A stretch of 64,000 nt of DNA from Fictibacillus sp. BK138 (GCF_004216955.1 NZ_SGXL01000001.1:2321413-2385412), one strand, 5' to 3'; positions 52,718-60,066 are shown, numbered from the stretch's first letter. Numbers and translations: made by a program. The notes: generated from the letters alone by a model not told the origin.

Positions 52718-52748
52718 AAAGACCCATATTCACTGGGTCTTTTTTTAT
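52718..52748 (+). terminator. Terminator of the 35-residue peptide gene
   Basis: AAAGACCC (52718-52725) and GGGTCTTT (52735-52742) pair around a 9-nt loop, followed by T residues. Confidence 0.85.
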
Positions 52749-52791
52749 GGAGTTCATTGGGTAGTGAAATGGTGAATAAACTGGATTTCAG

Positions 52792-52870
52792 ACTCGTGGA
52801 TATGTGGCCAAAACTCGTGGATTAAGTGCTAAAACTTTTGGATTCATAACCTGATTCCGTGGAATAACAA
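52792..52870. repeat. Array of four ACTCGTGGAT boxes at 21-bp period
   Basis: Boxes start at 52792 (ACTCGTGGAT), 52813 (ACTCGTGGAT), 52834 (ACTTTTGGAT) and about 52855 (TTCCGTGGAAT), at exact 21-bp intervals with unrelated bases between. This is the third intergenic array with this spacing in the window, with a different core. Confidence 0.7.
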
Positions 52871-52927
52871 GTATTTTATTAGGATTGATTCCGATTAACC
52901 AGTGTTTCAACTGTTTGCAAGTCTCTA

Positions 52928-54007
52928 TCAGTCGTTGTTCTCTCTGTATTCTCTCAGTTCATCCCTTAAGAACCGTACCTCAAACTCTATCATGGATTCA
53001 CCGAGTTCATTTTGGAACGTGCTATAGAAGTTTTGATCGTTTTCCAGAAGTAAGTTCTTAATTTTTGACTGTTTACCGTCTCTTACTAGCTGATCGATCG
53101 CATAATAGCTTTGGCGGTAAGGAAGATGAGGGGAATTTCTGCGATTTTCATTTGCCCATTCATTGACACTTTGGATCCTTATAAAAGGAATGAAATGAAG
53201 CGGTAAAAATCTAGGGGTTTTTTCAATACTTTTCAATCCAGCATACTCAGCTATCCCTTCTTCAAACCATCGAGGTAAATGGCCATTAACAAGTCCCCTT
53301 TGTCCCAGATAACTCACAATCCAATGATGGGTATACTCATGAGCGGTCAGTTCTAAAAAAGGTTCATCATTCTCTTCCATTTGTTCTGTAAGTAAGATGT
53401 GTATCGTTTCTTCTGTCGGAACATACATGCCATGTAAATTTTCATAGGAATGAACGGGAAGCTGTTTTTGAAAATTCTCTGGCTTTCGGTATAGAATGAC
53501 TGTTACCGGAACAGGTTGATGGACATCAATCAACTTTTCATTCATTGTGATAACTTTTCGTATATGCTTTATGGCGAGGTTTGCGAAGTGCTCATCTTCC
53601 GGTCTATAAAATACAACCGCCTCTTTCGATGATTTTACGCTGAGGGTTTTAAGGAAATCGATTCTCTTAAATAAGAATTGATTATCGTACAAAAGTGATT
53701 TTGTATAAAACTGATTTTTAGCACGTGCAGGTAAATCTGGAGTCAAGGTTTGATGAAGGAAAAAATTGAATGAAGACAAAAGAGCTGAGGATAAAACAAC
53801 GGTTGTAACGATACATATTAAACCGATTCTCTCCGCTTTAGATCGAGTGAACCTCTTAACCAAATAATATTTAATACTTGAAAGAATCAAGATCACACCG
53901 AGCAATAACCCTAATGTTTGATCCGTCAATAAAAATAAACCATAAATCAGTAACAACAAACAAATGCAGTGACCAAAAGTTTTCGTGATCAGATAAAGCC
54001 TGTTCAA
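52928..54007 (-). CDS. Membrane-anchored zinc metalloprotease-like protein (peptidase MA type)
   Basis: The protein of about 359 residues has two to three N-terminal membrane helices (to about residue 95), then an extracytoplasmic gluzincin domain with the zinc motif HEYTH in LTAHEYTHHWIV and the third ligand Glu in WFEEGIAEYAG. The arrangement fits peptidase MA-like enzymes. Start TTG at 54007 follows AAAGGGG; a longer ATG frame has no site and overlaps the divergent gene. Substrate unknown. Confidence 0.75.
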   Translation of the reverse strand: MNRLYLITKTFGHCICLLLLIYGLFLLTDQTLGLLLGVILILSSIKYYLVKRFTRSKAERIGLICIVTTVVLSSALLSSFNFFLHQTLTPDLPARAKNQFYTKSLLYDNQFLFKRIDFLKTLSVKSSKEAVVFYRPEDEHFANLAIKHIRKVITMNEKLIDVHQPVPVTVILYRKPENFQKQLPVHSYENLHGMYVPTEETIHILLTEQMEENDEPFLELTAHEYTHHWIVSYLGQRGLVNGHLPRWFEEGIAEYAGLKSIEKTPRFLPLHFIPFIRIQSVNEWANENRRNSPHLPYRQSYYAIDQLVRDGKQSKIKNLLLENDQNFYSTFQNELGESMIEFEVRFLRDELREYRENND

Positions 54008-54108
54008 AATGTATAAGCCCCTTTTTGATGAGTAATTTCTAGAAGTTGTACTATTATCAATATGCACTCCATAAAATCATAGTGAATCCAAGTTTTACAG
54101 GAGGCGCT

Positions 54109-54444
54109 ATGACCGGATACATTGTTGAAGGCAAAAGTGATCAACTGAGAGTACAAAGTGTAGATCCGCATGCACATTTCGTTATTTTGAATGGCATTTC
54201 ATTTCGTCATAAAGAAAGAAGAGCGATTGAGGAAGCGCTGATCATATGTAGCGAAGTGTACGTTTTGACAGACCCTGATGAACCTGGTGACAAAATCGCC
54301 AAAAAGATCATGGAAGCTTATCCAGAAATAAAACGAATTCCCATCGATCCTAAAAAAGCTAGGAATGTAAGAGAACGGCGGTACAAATACGGAGTGGAAT
54401 ACTGCTCTAACCAATATTTAAAAGAAACACTCCCTGGTATTTAA
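54109..54444 (+). CDS. Toprim-domain protein (YusF-like)
   Basis: The 111-residue protein is a lone Toprim domain: IVEGKSDQLRVQ with the catalytic Glu, then LTDPDEPGDKIAKK with the DxD pair. It resembles the Toprim half of ribonuclease M5 and the B. subtilis protein YusF. The Toprim fold alone suggests nucleic acid cleavage or binding. ATG at 54109 is preceded by AGGAGG and four bases; the longer frame is a shadow. It is divergent from the metalloprotease. Confidence 0.82.
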   Translation: MTGYIVEGKSDQLRVQSVDPHAHFVILNGISFRHKERRAIEEALIICSEVYVLTDPDEPGDKIAKKIMEAYPEIKRIPIDPKKARNVRERRYKYGVEYCSNQYLKETLPGI

Positions 54445-54513
54445 ACTAAAGAATTCGTTCTGTTTAACTATCCTCCCTCTAGAACCCAATAACCTTTACA
54501 AAAAATTAAAAAA

Positions 54514-54542
54514 GAGACTGCAGAGAATCTCTCCGCAGCCTC
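54514..54542 (-). terminator. Terminator of the VOC gene
   Basis: CTGC/GCAG and GAGA/TCTC segments stack with two mismatches into a hairpin immediately after the VOC stop; on the minus strand T residues follow. Confidence 0.65.
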
Positions 54543-54545
54543 CAC

Positions 54546-54920
54546 TTATTTTCCTTCGAAGAATTCAAGCGACTCTTCATCAGGACCGTAAAAGAAAAAG
54601 TATTTTCCATTGGGAAGTTCAGTAATTTCTTTGTCTTTAAGCTGAACACCTTTTTCTTTTAAGATTTCGAACTTTTCTTCGATGTTTGTAACAGAGAAAG
54701 CAAGATGGTGAACTTTCCCTTCATTCGTTACTTCTCCTGGATAACCAGCGATCAGTTCAACGAGCACCTTATCTTCTAATCCTAAAAAAGCAAGTTCTAC
54801 TGGAACACTTGTATGATCAAAACGGTCCAGCAGTTTCAATCCTAAAACTTCCGTATAAAACGAAAGTGATTTTTCCATGTTCGTTACCATAATCCCCGTA
54901 TGTTCAATACCTGTAATCAT
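54546..54920 (-). CDS. VOC-family protein (glyoxalase-like)
   Basis: The 124-residue protein has one vicinal-oxygen-chelate module pair: GIEHTGIMVTNMEKSLSFYT with the first His, VELAFLGLEDK, KVHHLAFSV with the second His and ESLEFFEG with Glu. This resembles glyoxalase I, but the family also includes dioxygenases and resistance proteins, so glyoxalase I activity is not established. It lies 17 bases downstream of an MFS transporter gene and is probably co-transcribed. Confidence 0.82.
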   Translation of the reverse strand: MITGIEHTGIMVTNMEKSLSFYTEVLGLKLLDRFDHTSVPVELAFLGLEDKVLVELIAGYPGEVTNEGKVHHLAFSVTNIEEKFEILKEKGVQLKDKEITELPNGKYFFFYGPDEESLEFFEGK

Positions 54921-54937
54921 GTGTGTAAACTCCTCTC

Positions 54938-56161
54938 TTATGTTGAAACCGAATGTTCACCTGCTAAGTTCTTACGAATAGATTCCCCATATTGAAAAAA
55001 CGGCAGAGACAACAATGAAATCAGTGTAAGGCTCCCGAACACATAGAATCCGTGTTCAAAACCGAAAGCACCTAAAAGGAGACCGCCGATCCATGGTCCT
55101 GCGCTGAAGCCGATAGAGCGGAATGACATCGCTCCAAAATATGTACCTCTCATATGGTCTGGCGCAAGGTCGTCTAATAATACGTCACTCATTACGAAAA
55201 CGATGATTTCTCCTATAGTTAAAAACACCATGCTGATTACGAGGAAAATCCAGTTCGTTGATAACCCGAATCCCAGTAAAGCAAGACTAAAGGCAATGCT
55301 TCCAAACCGTAGTGCGTTCATCGGCTGAAACCTTTGAACATAATTCGTAACCGGAAACTGTAATATTAGAACGGTTACGGCATTTGTAACGACCAGATAC
55401 GCGAACAGCTTTACACCGTTTTCAAATTGCGGGGCATTCCCTATATATTGCGCAAGTGTTGTATCCATTTGTGACTGTGCCATCATCACTATTGTGTTTC
55501 CTATTAAGAAAAACGCCAAGATCCTATCTTTTGACAGTACCGTCAGTGCAGATCTGATAGAAAATTTCCTTTCTTCACTTCCTTTTAGTTCTGCTGAATA
55601 ACCTTTTAGTGTAACGATGATCAATAATCCGTATACGAGATATGCTGCTGCAGTGATATAGAATGCACTCGTTGAAGAACTCGTTCCAAGGTAAGTCCCT
55701 GCAACTGGCCCAATCGCCGCTCCAACATTGATAGCAAAATAGCGGGCATTAAAAACTCGCAGGCGGTTTTCTTTAGAAGTAACATCTGCAAGCAATGCTC
55801 TAGAAATCGGCTCGAACCATGATCGGCAGAGACCGTTTAGCATATTCAGCAAAAAGAAGTGCCAAACCTGTTCAGCAATCGCAAACCCTGCAAAGACCGC
55901 ACTCCATGTTAAAATAGCAGCTGTCATCACCGGAAGTCTCCCTATTCGGTCAGATAGATATCCTCCAAAGAATCCTCCGAACGTTCCAGTAAGTGCACTG
56001 ATACCGATAATTAATCCTACCATAGCAGGTTCGATTCCTTTTTCACTATACAAATAAATCGCTAGAAATGGCATCGTCATGAAAAATGCTGCGCGTGTGA
56101 AAAGTGTCCCGGTTATGATTACAATAACAGCCGGATGCCATTTTGAAAAAAATCCGTTCAT
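54938..56161 (-). CDS. MFS transporter (12 helices)
   Basis: The 407-residue protein has twelve hydrophobic segments. Loop 2-3 reads GGYLSDRIGRLPVM (motif A) and loop 5-6 contains GPVAGTYLG. It is a DHA1-type drug or metabolite exporter of unknown substrate. ATG at 56161 (MNGFFSKW) follows AAGGA; a longer frame starting six codons earlier lacks spacing. It forms a pair with the VOC gene downstream. Confidence 0.88.
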   Translation of the reverse strand: MNGFFSKWHPAVIVIITGTLFTRAAFFMTMPFLAIYLYSEKGIEPAMVGLIIGISALTGTFGGFFGGYLSDRIGRLPVMTAAILTWSAVFAGFAIAEQVWHFFLLNMLNGLCRSWFEPISRALLADVTSKENRLRVFNARYFAINVGAAIGPVAGTYLGTSSSTSAFYITAAAYLVYGLLIIVTLKGYSAELKGSEERKFSIRSALTVLSKDRILAFFLIGNTIVMMAQSQMDTTLAQYIGNAPQFENGVKLFAYLVVTNAVTVLILQFPVTNYVQRFQPMNALRFGSIAFSLALLGFGLSTNWIFLVISMVFLTIGEIIVFVMSDVLLDDLAPDHMRGTYFGAMSFRSIGFSAGPWIGGLLLGAFGFEHGFYVFGSLTLISLLSLPFFQYGESIRKNLAGEHSVST

Positions 56162-56270
56162 CTCCATTCCTTCTCTCATCTATTCTGTTTTATAACTTTA
56201 TCACTTTTTTAAAAAAGATAGAAAAGAAAATTTACATATTTTGAAACTTTCTTATTTTTGATTCGTCTGA

Positions 56271-56328
56271 TATAGGTGTACCCCCCTTTCCCGGAAAAGA
56301 GCCCTCCCCTTACATGGGCTTTTTTCTT
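56271..56328 (+). ncRNA. Possible short C-rich RNA
   Basis: In the gap upstream of the MFS gene an extended -10 (CTGATATAGG) is followed by a C-rich single-stranded stretch CCCCCCTTTCCC and then a hairpin AAAAGAGCCC/GGGCTTTTTT with a loop containing CCCC, ending in a T-run. The shape, a C-rich unpaired segment followed by a terminator, is that of small RNAs which base-pair with ribosome binding sites. The -35 is weak. Confidence 0.35.
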
Positions 56329-56412
56329 TTGGTTTTTTATTGGTTATTTTCTAAAATAAACGCTCTTTTCTAAGAGATTTGTTTACAAAGAGTTTTTTTG
56401 AACCTCCTTCCA

Positions 56413-56551
56413 TGAATAGTTAATTGAAGCGGAAGGACGAGACTCCAGCAGGATGAGTGGGACAGGTGAGACCATTCAATGGCGCAAAGCGGCGAATGGG
56501 CTCACCGCACACCCTGCGGAAAGGGAGTCCTGAAGCGAAAATTAACCTCAT
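56413..56551 (+). repeat. Dispersed GC-rich repeat, copy R5
   Basis: This copy begins GAATAGTTAATTGAAGCGGA and ends CTGAAGCGAAAATTAACCTC. The core has GGGACAGGTGAGACCATTC, GGCGCAAAGCGGCGAATGGG and CACCGCACACCCTGCGG. It lies in a 632-bp stretch without a protein gene that also holds two small RNA candidates and a Fur box. Confidence 0.75.
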
Positions 56552-56639
56552 TCAAAAGCTACAACGCATTGAGCGAGACGTGAGAGATTTTTTGTATAAT
56601 AGCTTTTCTTTAGTCCGTCAACGCGACTTTGTCACAAAG

Positions 56640-56654
56640 TGATAACGATTATCA
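56640..56654. promoter_or_regulatory. Fur box upstream of the FsrA-like RNA
   Basis: TGATAACGATTATCA matches the Fur 7-1-7 inverted repeat (TGATAAT-N-ATTATCA) at all but one position. It lies about 40 bases upstream of the extended -10 at 56691-56699. Confidence 0.8.
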
Positions 56655-56705
56655 AAAAAATCACATATTCACCATAAACTTTTTGAGACTTGCTATATTA
56701 TAGAC

Positions 56706-56788
56706 ATCCCTATCAACAACCCCCTTTTTTCATTGTTAAGAACGAAAAAGAGCGCGAAGAAGGAAATCCTTCTAAGCGCTCTTTTTTT
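56706..56788 (+). ncRNA. Fur-linked small RNA, FsrA-like
   Basis: An extended -10 (TGCTATATT, 56691-56699) would start transcription near 56706. The transcript of about 83 nt has an unpaired segment with ACCCCCTTTTTT, then a terminator with stems AAAAAGAGCGC/GCGCTCTTTTT and AGAAGG/CCTTCT. FsrA of B. subtilis is a Fur-repressed RNA of about 84 nt with C-rich unpaired regions that spares iron by pairing with mRNAs of iron-using proteins. The Fur box, length and C-rich loop fit; sequence identity was not compared. The terminator also serves the convergent oxidoreductase gene. Confidence 0.7.
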
Positions 56789-56793
56789 GTGCT

Positions 56794-57426
56794 TTATTCA
56801 CATTCATCGCCTTCGCAAAATTCCATCTTCTCGTCCCGGATCGCTCCTCTTAGAGCGCGCTCAATATTAGCCTGAGGATGCAGTCCTTTTAATACTCTGT
56901 CCCCGATAAACATTGTTGGAACAGCTGTAATCTGCACTTCTTCAAACGCTTCCCGTAAGCATTCTTCTCTCTCGTTGCTGAATTCTCTGGAAGCGAGTGC
57001 CTGCTCGAACGATTCTCCGTCGAGTCCAACCTCTTCAGCAATACCGCGAAGGACGTCCATTTGTCCGATGTCTTTTCCTTCTTGATAGAAGCTGGTAAAA
57101 ACACGATGTGCATATTCTTTCTCTTTGTTATGCTTTTTTGAAAACAGGAGACCTTCATGTGCCAAGTGTGTATGAGGCTGAGGTGATACATCAGGCAGAA
57201 TCATTTTTATTCCCATTTTTTGTGCAAGTGGAAGTACAGATTCCTGCCATGCACGCTGAATATAATTTCCTTCGGGTTTCAAAGTCTCTTCTGGGTAGGG
57301 ATGCAATTCAAATGGCATCCATTCTATTTCAACATCTTTATCTTTCGTTGCTTCTAAAAGCGGAACCTCCGCTAAAAAACAATATGGTCAAACGAAATCT
57401 GAATAAACTTTAATCTTTATTGTCAT
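56794..57426 (-). CDS. DsbA/FrnE-type oxidoreductase with in-frame TGA at the active-site Cys (candidate selenoprotein)
   Basis: From ATG 57426, preceded by GGGAGGG, the frame reads MTIKIKVYSDFV, then TGA (57390-57388), then PYCFLAE and on to a normal stop at 56794: 210 residues counting the TGA as an amino acid. In relatives such as YwbO/FrnE the sequence here is SDFVCPFC, so the TGA sits at the first Cys of CxxC. The rest of the thioredoxin fold is intact, with the family cis-proline in AVPTMFIG near residue 170 and helix insert between. The internal ATG at 57318 would give a protein without the active site. I therefore read a UxxC selenoprotein, or a recent nonsense mutation. Confidence 0.7.
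57348..57382 (-). promoter_or_regulatory. Candidate bacterial SECIS hairpin
   Basis: Five bases after the TGA the minus-strand RNA can fold: TTGTTTTT with AGAAGCAA (two G-U pairs), an internal loop of T against TTT, then AGCGGA with TCCGCT around the loop GGT. The loop begins 20 nt after the TGA and its first two bases are GG, matching the general bacterial SECIS description (G in the first two loop positions, loop 16-37 nt after UGA). Confidence 0.6.
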
Positions 57427-57638
57427 ATCCCATCTTCCCTCCCATTCCTTTATATTTAGTAACCCTTAAGCGTGATTCTCCATATTCCGACAAACACCCT
57501 CTGTTCACCTTTTGCAATACGTGATATATTTAGAAGGGCTTACAAGCCATACATACCATATATTGATATACATACATATGAACCACTCATCGCTTTAGCA
57601 CGATAGTGTTTTAGCATTTCATTTTAGGAGGATATACC

Positions 57639-58307
57639 GTGATTTTAATGGCAGGTATGATCGGAACAGGCAAATCTACGTATGCTGAATTTCTGAGCGA
57701 ACAGCTAGGCAGCGAGATTTTTTACGAAAGCGTCGTTGATAACCCTATTTTACCCGATTATTACAAAAACCCGAAGCGATGGGCTTTCCCGCTTCAGATT
57801 TATTTTTTAAATACACGTTTTAAAACGATTCGCCAAGCTAGAACTAGTTCCGACAACGTACTGGATCGCAGTTTATATGAAGACTTGATTTTCGCTGAAC
57901 TGAATTTTGACTCTGGCAATATGACACAGCTTGAATTTGATACTTACAAAGATCTGCTTGAAACGATGATGAACGAAATCGACAAAACACCAAAGTCGCG
58001 TCAAGATCTTCTTGTTTATTTAGACAGTGATCTGGAAACCGTTCTAAACCGGATTAAACAAAGAGGCCGTTCTTATGAGCAGATTGAAGAGAACCCTGAA
58101 CTATTAGCTTATTACAAAACTCTTCACTCGAAATATAAAGATTGGATCAAAGCATACGATAAAACTCCTGTACTGATGATCGAGAGTGACCAGTACAATA
58201 TCTTTGACAAAAATGATCAAAATAAAATTATAGCACTTGTTAGAAATGAGCTTAAGCGGCTCGATTCCGTTGAACAGCGTTCTGCTGTTATGCATGAAAC
58301 CCGTTAA
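57639..58307 (+). CDS. Deoxynucleoside kinase (dCK/dGK family)
   Basis: The 222-residue enzyme phosphorylates deoxynucleosides for salvage. It shows the P-loop GMIGTGKST near the N-terminus, VLDRSLYED (the DRS motif that binds substrate and Mg2+), LQIYFLNTRF, and the LID RIKQRGRSYE. The order of motifs resembles deoxyadenosine/deoxyguanosine kinases of lactic acid bacteria as much as B. subtilis Dck or Dgk; the base specificity is not assigned. The start is GTG at 57639, seven bases after AGGAGG. Confidence 0.9.
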   Translation: MILMAGMIGTGKSTYAEFLSEQLGSEIFYESVVDNPILPDYYKNPKRWAFPLQIYFLNTRFKTIRQARTSSDNVLDRSLYEDLIFAELNFDSGNMTQLEFDTYKDLLETMMNEIDKTPKSRQDLLVYLDSDLETVLNRIKQRGRSYEQIEENPELLAYYKTLHSKYKDWIKAYDKTPVLMIESDQYNIFDKNDQNKIIALVRNELKRLDSVEQRSAVMHETR

Positions 58308-58353
58308 ATTCACAAACACTATATGGACAAACAAGCTTTAAGGAGTGAACATT

Positions 58354-58572
58354 TTGTTTACACTATTCTTTATTTCACTGGCTGTCCTTGTAGTTGCTGC
58401 TGGATTGTGGTGGACAATGAAAGTTGCAAAAAAACAAAAAGTCTACACAGAAGACGAAGTAAACCCTGCCGTTTCAAGACATCCAGCGGTTCTTAACCCT
58501 GTTTTTATTACGTACATCGGGTTTACAGCAGTAGTCATTGTCATTATTTACATCGCATTCTTCGTTTATTAA
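58354..58572 (+). CDS. Small membrane protein of 72 residues
   Basis: The protein has two hydrophobic helices (FTLFFISLAVLVVAAGLWW and PVFITYIGFTAVVIVIIYI) joined by a charged loop KVAKKQKVYTEDEVNPAVSRH. TTG at 58354 is preferred, with AAGGAG eight bases upstream; the GTG frame three codons earlier contains that site. It follows the kinase gene and precedes a strong terminator, so it is probably co-transcribed with the kinase. Function unknown. Confidence 0.65.
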   Translation: MFTLFFISLAVLVVAAGLWWTMKVAKKQKVYTEDEVNPAVSRHPAVLNPVFITYIGFTAVVIVIIYIAFFVY

Positions 58573-58578
58573 TCAATG

Positions 58579-58613
58579 AAACGGCCTAAAGACTATTCGT
58601 CTTTAGGCCGTTT
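58579..58613. terminator. Bidirectional terminator between convergent genes
   Basis: AAACGGCCTAAAGAC and GTCTTTAGGCCGTTT form a perfect 15-bp stem with a 5-nt loop. The loop contains the stop codon of the minus-strand gene. Confidence 0.9.
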
Positions 58614-58943
58614 TTCAAGGTCTTGGGGTTTTTCGGGATTCCAAAAGCTCATCGTTTCAATAAATTGTCTGGTTTCTTCCTGACCGAGATCATGGATGAT
58701 TTGGTAAGCTTCTTTTAATTTTTGATCATATCTGTCGTTGTCAGAGTCATTCGAGTAAGGGACATAAGGTAAATGGGTTCTTACAAAGGTGTCATTCGCT
58801 GTACTTTCCAGTTCACTGAACTTTTTTTCGAGTTTTCTTACGTCTTCATCTGAAGCTGATATCTCAAACTGAAAAGTTGATGCTGTCTTTATCGGCAAGA
58901 TTTCTCCGCTCTCCACATTCACATAATAAGGTCTTTTCTCCAA
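58593..58943 (-). CDS. Conserved hypothetical protein of 116 residues
   Basis: The soluble, acidic protein starts MEKRPYYVNVESGEILPIK and has a coiled segment DEDVRKLEKKFSELES and a C-terminal KPQDLEKRPKDE. It contains no cysteine, signal peptide or membrane segment. The ATG follows GGAGG-type sequence (GGAGGGCG). The shared terminator fits an active gene. I do not recognise its family. Confidence 0.6.
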   Translation of the reverse strand: MEKRPYYVNVESGEILPIKTASTFQFEISASDEDVRKLEKKFSELESTANDTFVRTHLPYVPYSNDSDNDRYDQKLKEAYQIIHDLGQEETRQFIETMSFWNPEKPQDLEKRPKDE

Positions 58944-59049
58944 TGGAACGCCCTCCTTTTTTCTATATTTTCCGCTACACGCTTATTTTTATGTAAGGCT
59001 CTTTTCTAAAAGATTGTTGCTAAAGAAAGAATTATTATAATCTCTTCAT

Positions 59050-59108
59050 CGAATAGTTAATTGGAGCGGAAGGGCGAGACTCCTGCAGCGGAAATTAACG
59101 ACTTACAA
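59050..59108 (+). repeat. Dispersed GC-rich repeat, copy R6 (internally deleted)
   Basis: This is the shortest copy. ATCGAATAGTTAATTGGAGC continues with GGAAGGGCGAGACTCCTGCA, then directly GCGGAAATTAACGACTT, so the whole middle of the element is missing and both ends are joined. It shows the two ends are a unit and that internal loss occurs. Confidence 0.7.
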
Positions 59109-59130
59109 GCAACAAAGCCTTATGTAAAAC

Positions 59131-60066
59131 TCACCACCATCTTTTTTTCTTAAAATAGCCCATGATCATTACAGCTAGCGCAAGACATAGCGTTAGTACA
59201 TAAAAATAACCGTAACGCCATTTCAGTTCAGGAATATATTCAAAGTTCATTCCATATAGACCGGCAATAAACGTAAGTGGTACGAAAACTGCACTAACCA
59301 GGGTAAGTGTCTTCATTATCCGATTCATGTGATCCGATTTTAATGACATCTGTAGATCTAGAACACCTTTTAAGTTCTCTTTAAAGCTGTCAAATGCAGT
59401 TGTCACTCTTGAGAACGCTGAGAGCAGATCCTTGAAGTAAAAGCCTGATTCCTCATTTGCATATTCAAAATCATCATGTCCCATCTTTTGAATGATACTC
59501 TCTTCAGCCTCGACGTATTGTCTTAACTTGTGCAATCGTGTTTTCCACCGATATACTTTATGACCGATCTCACGCTTTAACGGATCAACAAACACACTTT
59601 TTTCTAGCTCTAAAAATTCATTAGAAAGCTGATCGACCACTTCCAAATAAGAATTGACGATGTCTTTCATAAAATAATAAAGCATATAGCTGACGTCCTG
59701 CATATGCTCCGGATTTTCTGTAAAGTCCTTTACGAGCGCTTCTCGAAACGGAATCTTCCGTTCAGACATCACAATCAAATATTGTTCTCCAATTAAAAGG
59801 TTGATCCTGATTGGTTCCAGGCTTTCTGTCTCCAAATAAAAGGTAGAAACAACAGCGTGTTTTGCATACACGTTTATACTCGGATGTTCTGGAAAATTGG
59901 TAAATGCAGAAACTGCTAGATGATGAAGTTCAATTTTTTCAAGAATAGAGTCTTGCTGCATGTCTTCAGGAGAATCATAAAATATCCAAATGGTTTCACC
60001 GTGGTCAGGAACTTCAAAATGCTTGAGCCTGACCGTTTCGTTCGTGTTTTTATTGTATTTAAGCAT
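59131..60066 (-). CDS. corA: CorA-type magnesium transporter
   Basis: The 311-residue protein has a long soluble N-terminal domain, a helix rich in Asp/Glu, and two C-terminal membrane helices with the pore signature YGMNFE. The end is basic (GYFKKKRWW). It transports Mg2+ or related divalent ions. The ATG at 60066 (MLKYNKNTNE) has GGAG eight bases upstream; a frame 18 codons longer lacks such a site. With MgtE it makes the second Mg2+ transporter in the window. Confidence 0.92.
   Translation of the reverse strand: MLKYNKNTNETVRLKHFEVPDHGETIWIFYDSPEDMQQDSILEKIELHHLAVSAFTNFPEHPSINVYAKHAVVSTFYLETESLEPIRINLLIGEQYLIVMSERKIPFREALVKDFTENPEHMQDVSYMLYYFMKDIVNSYLEVVDQLSNEFLELEKSVFVDPLKREIGHKVYRWKTRLHKLRQYVEAEESIIQKMGHDDFEYANEESGFYFKDLLSAFSRVTTAFDSFKENLKGVLDLQMSLKSDHMNRIMKTLTLVSAVFVPLTFIAGLYGMNFEYIPELKWRYGYFYVLTLCLALAVMIMGYFKKKRWW

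Noticed and set aside
57388-57390. Ordinary pseudogene by nonsense mutation at the DsbA-like gene
   Set aside because: Not fully excluded, but the TGA is at the exact Sec/Cys site, the remaining frame is intact, and a SECIS-like hairpin follows, so a simple pseudogene call was not adopted as the main reading.
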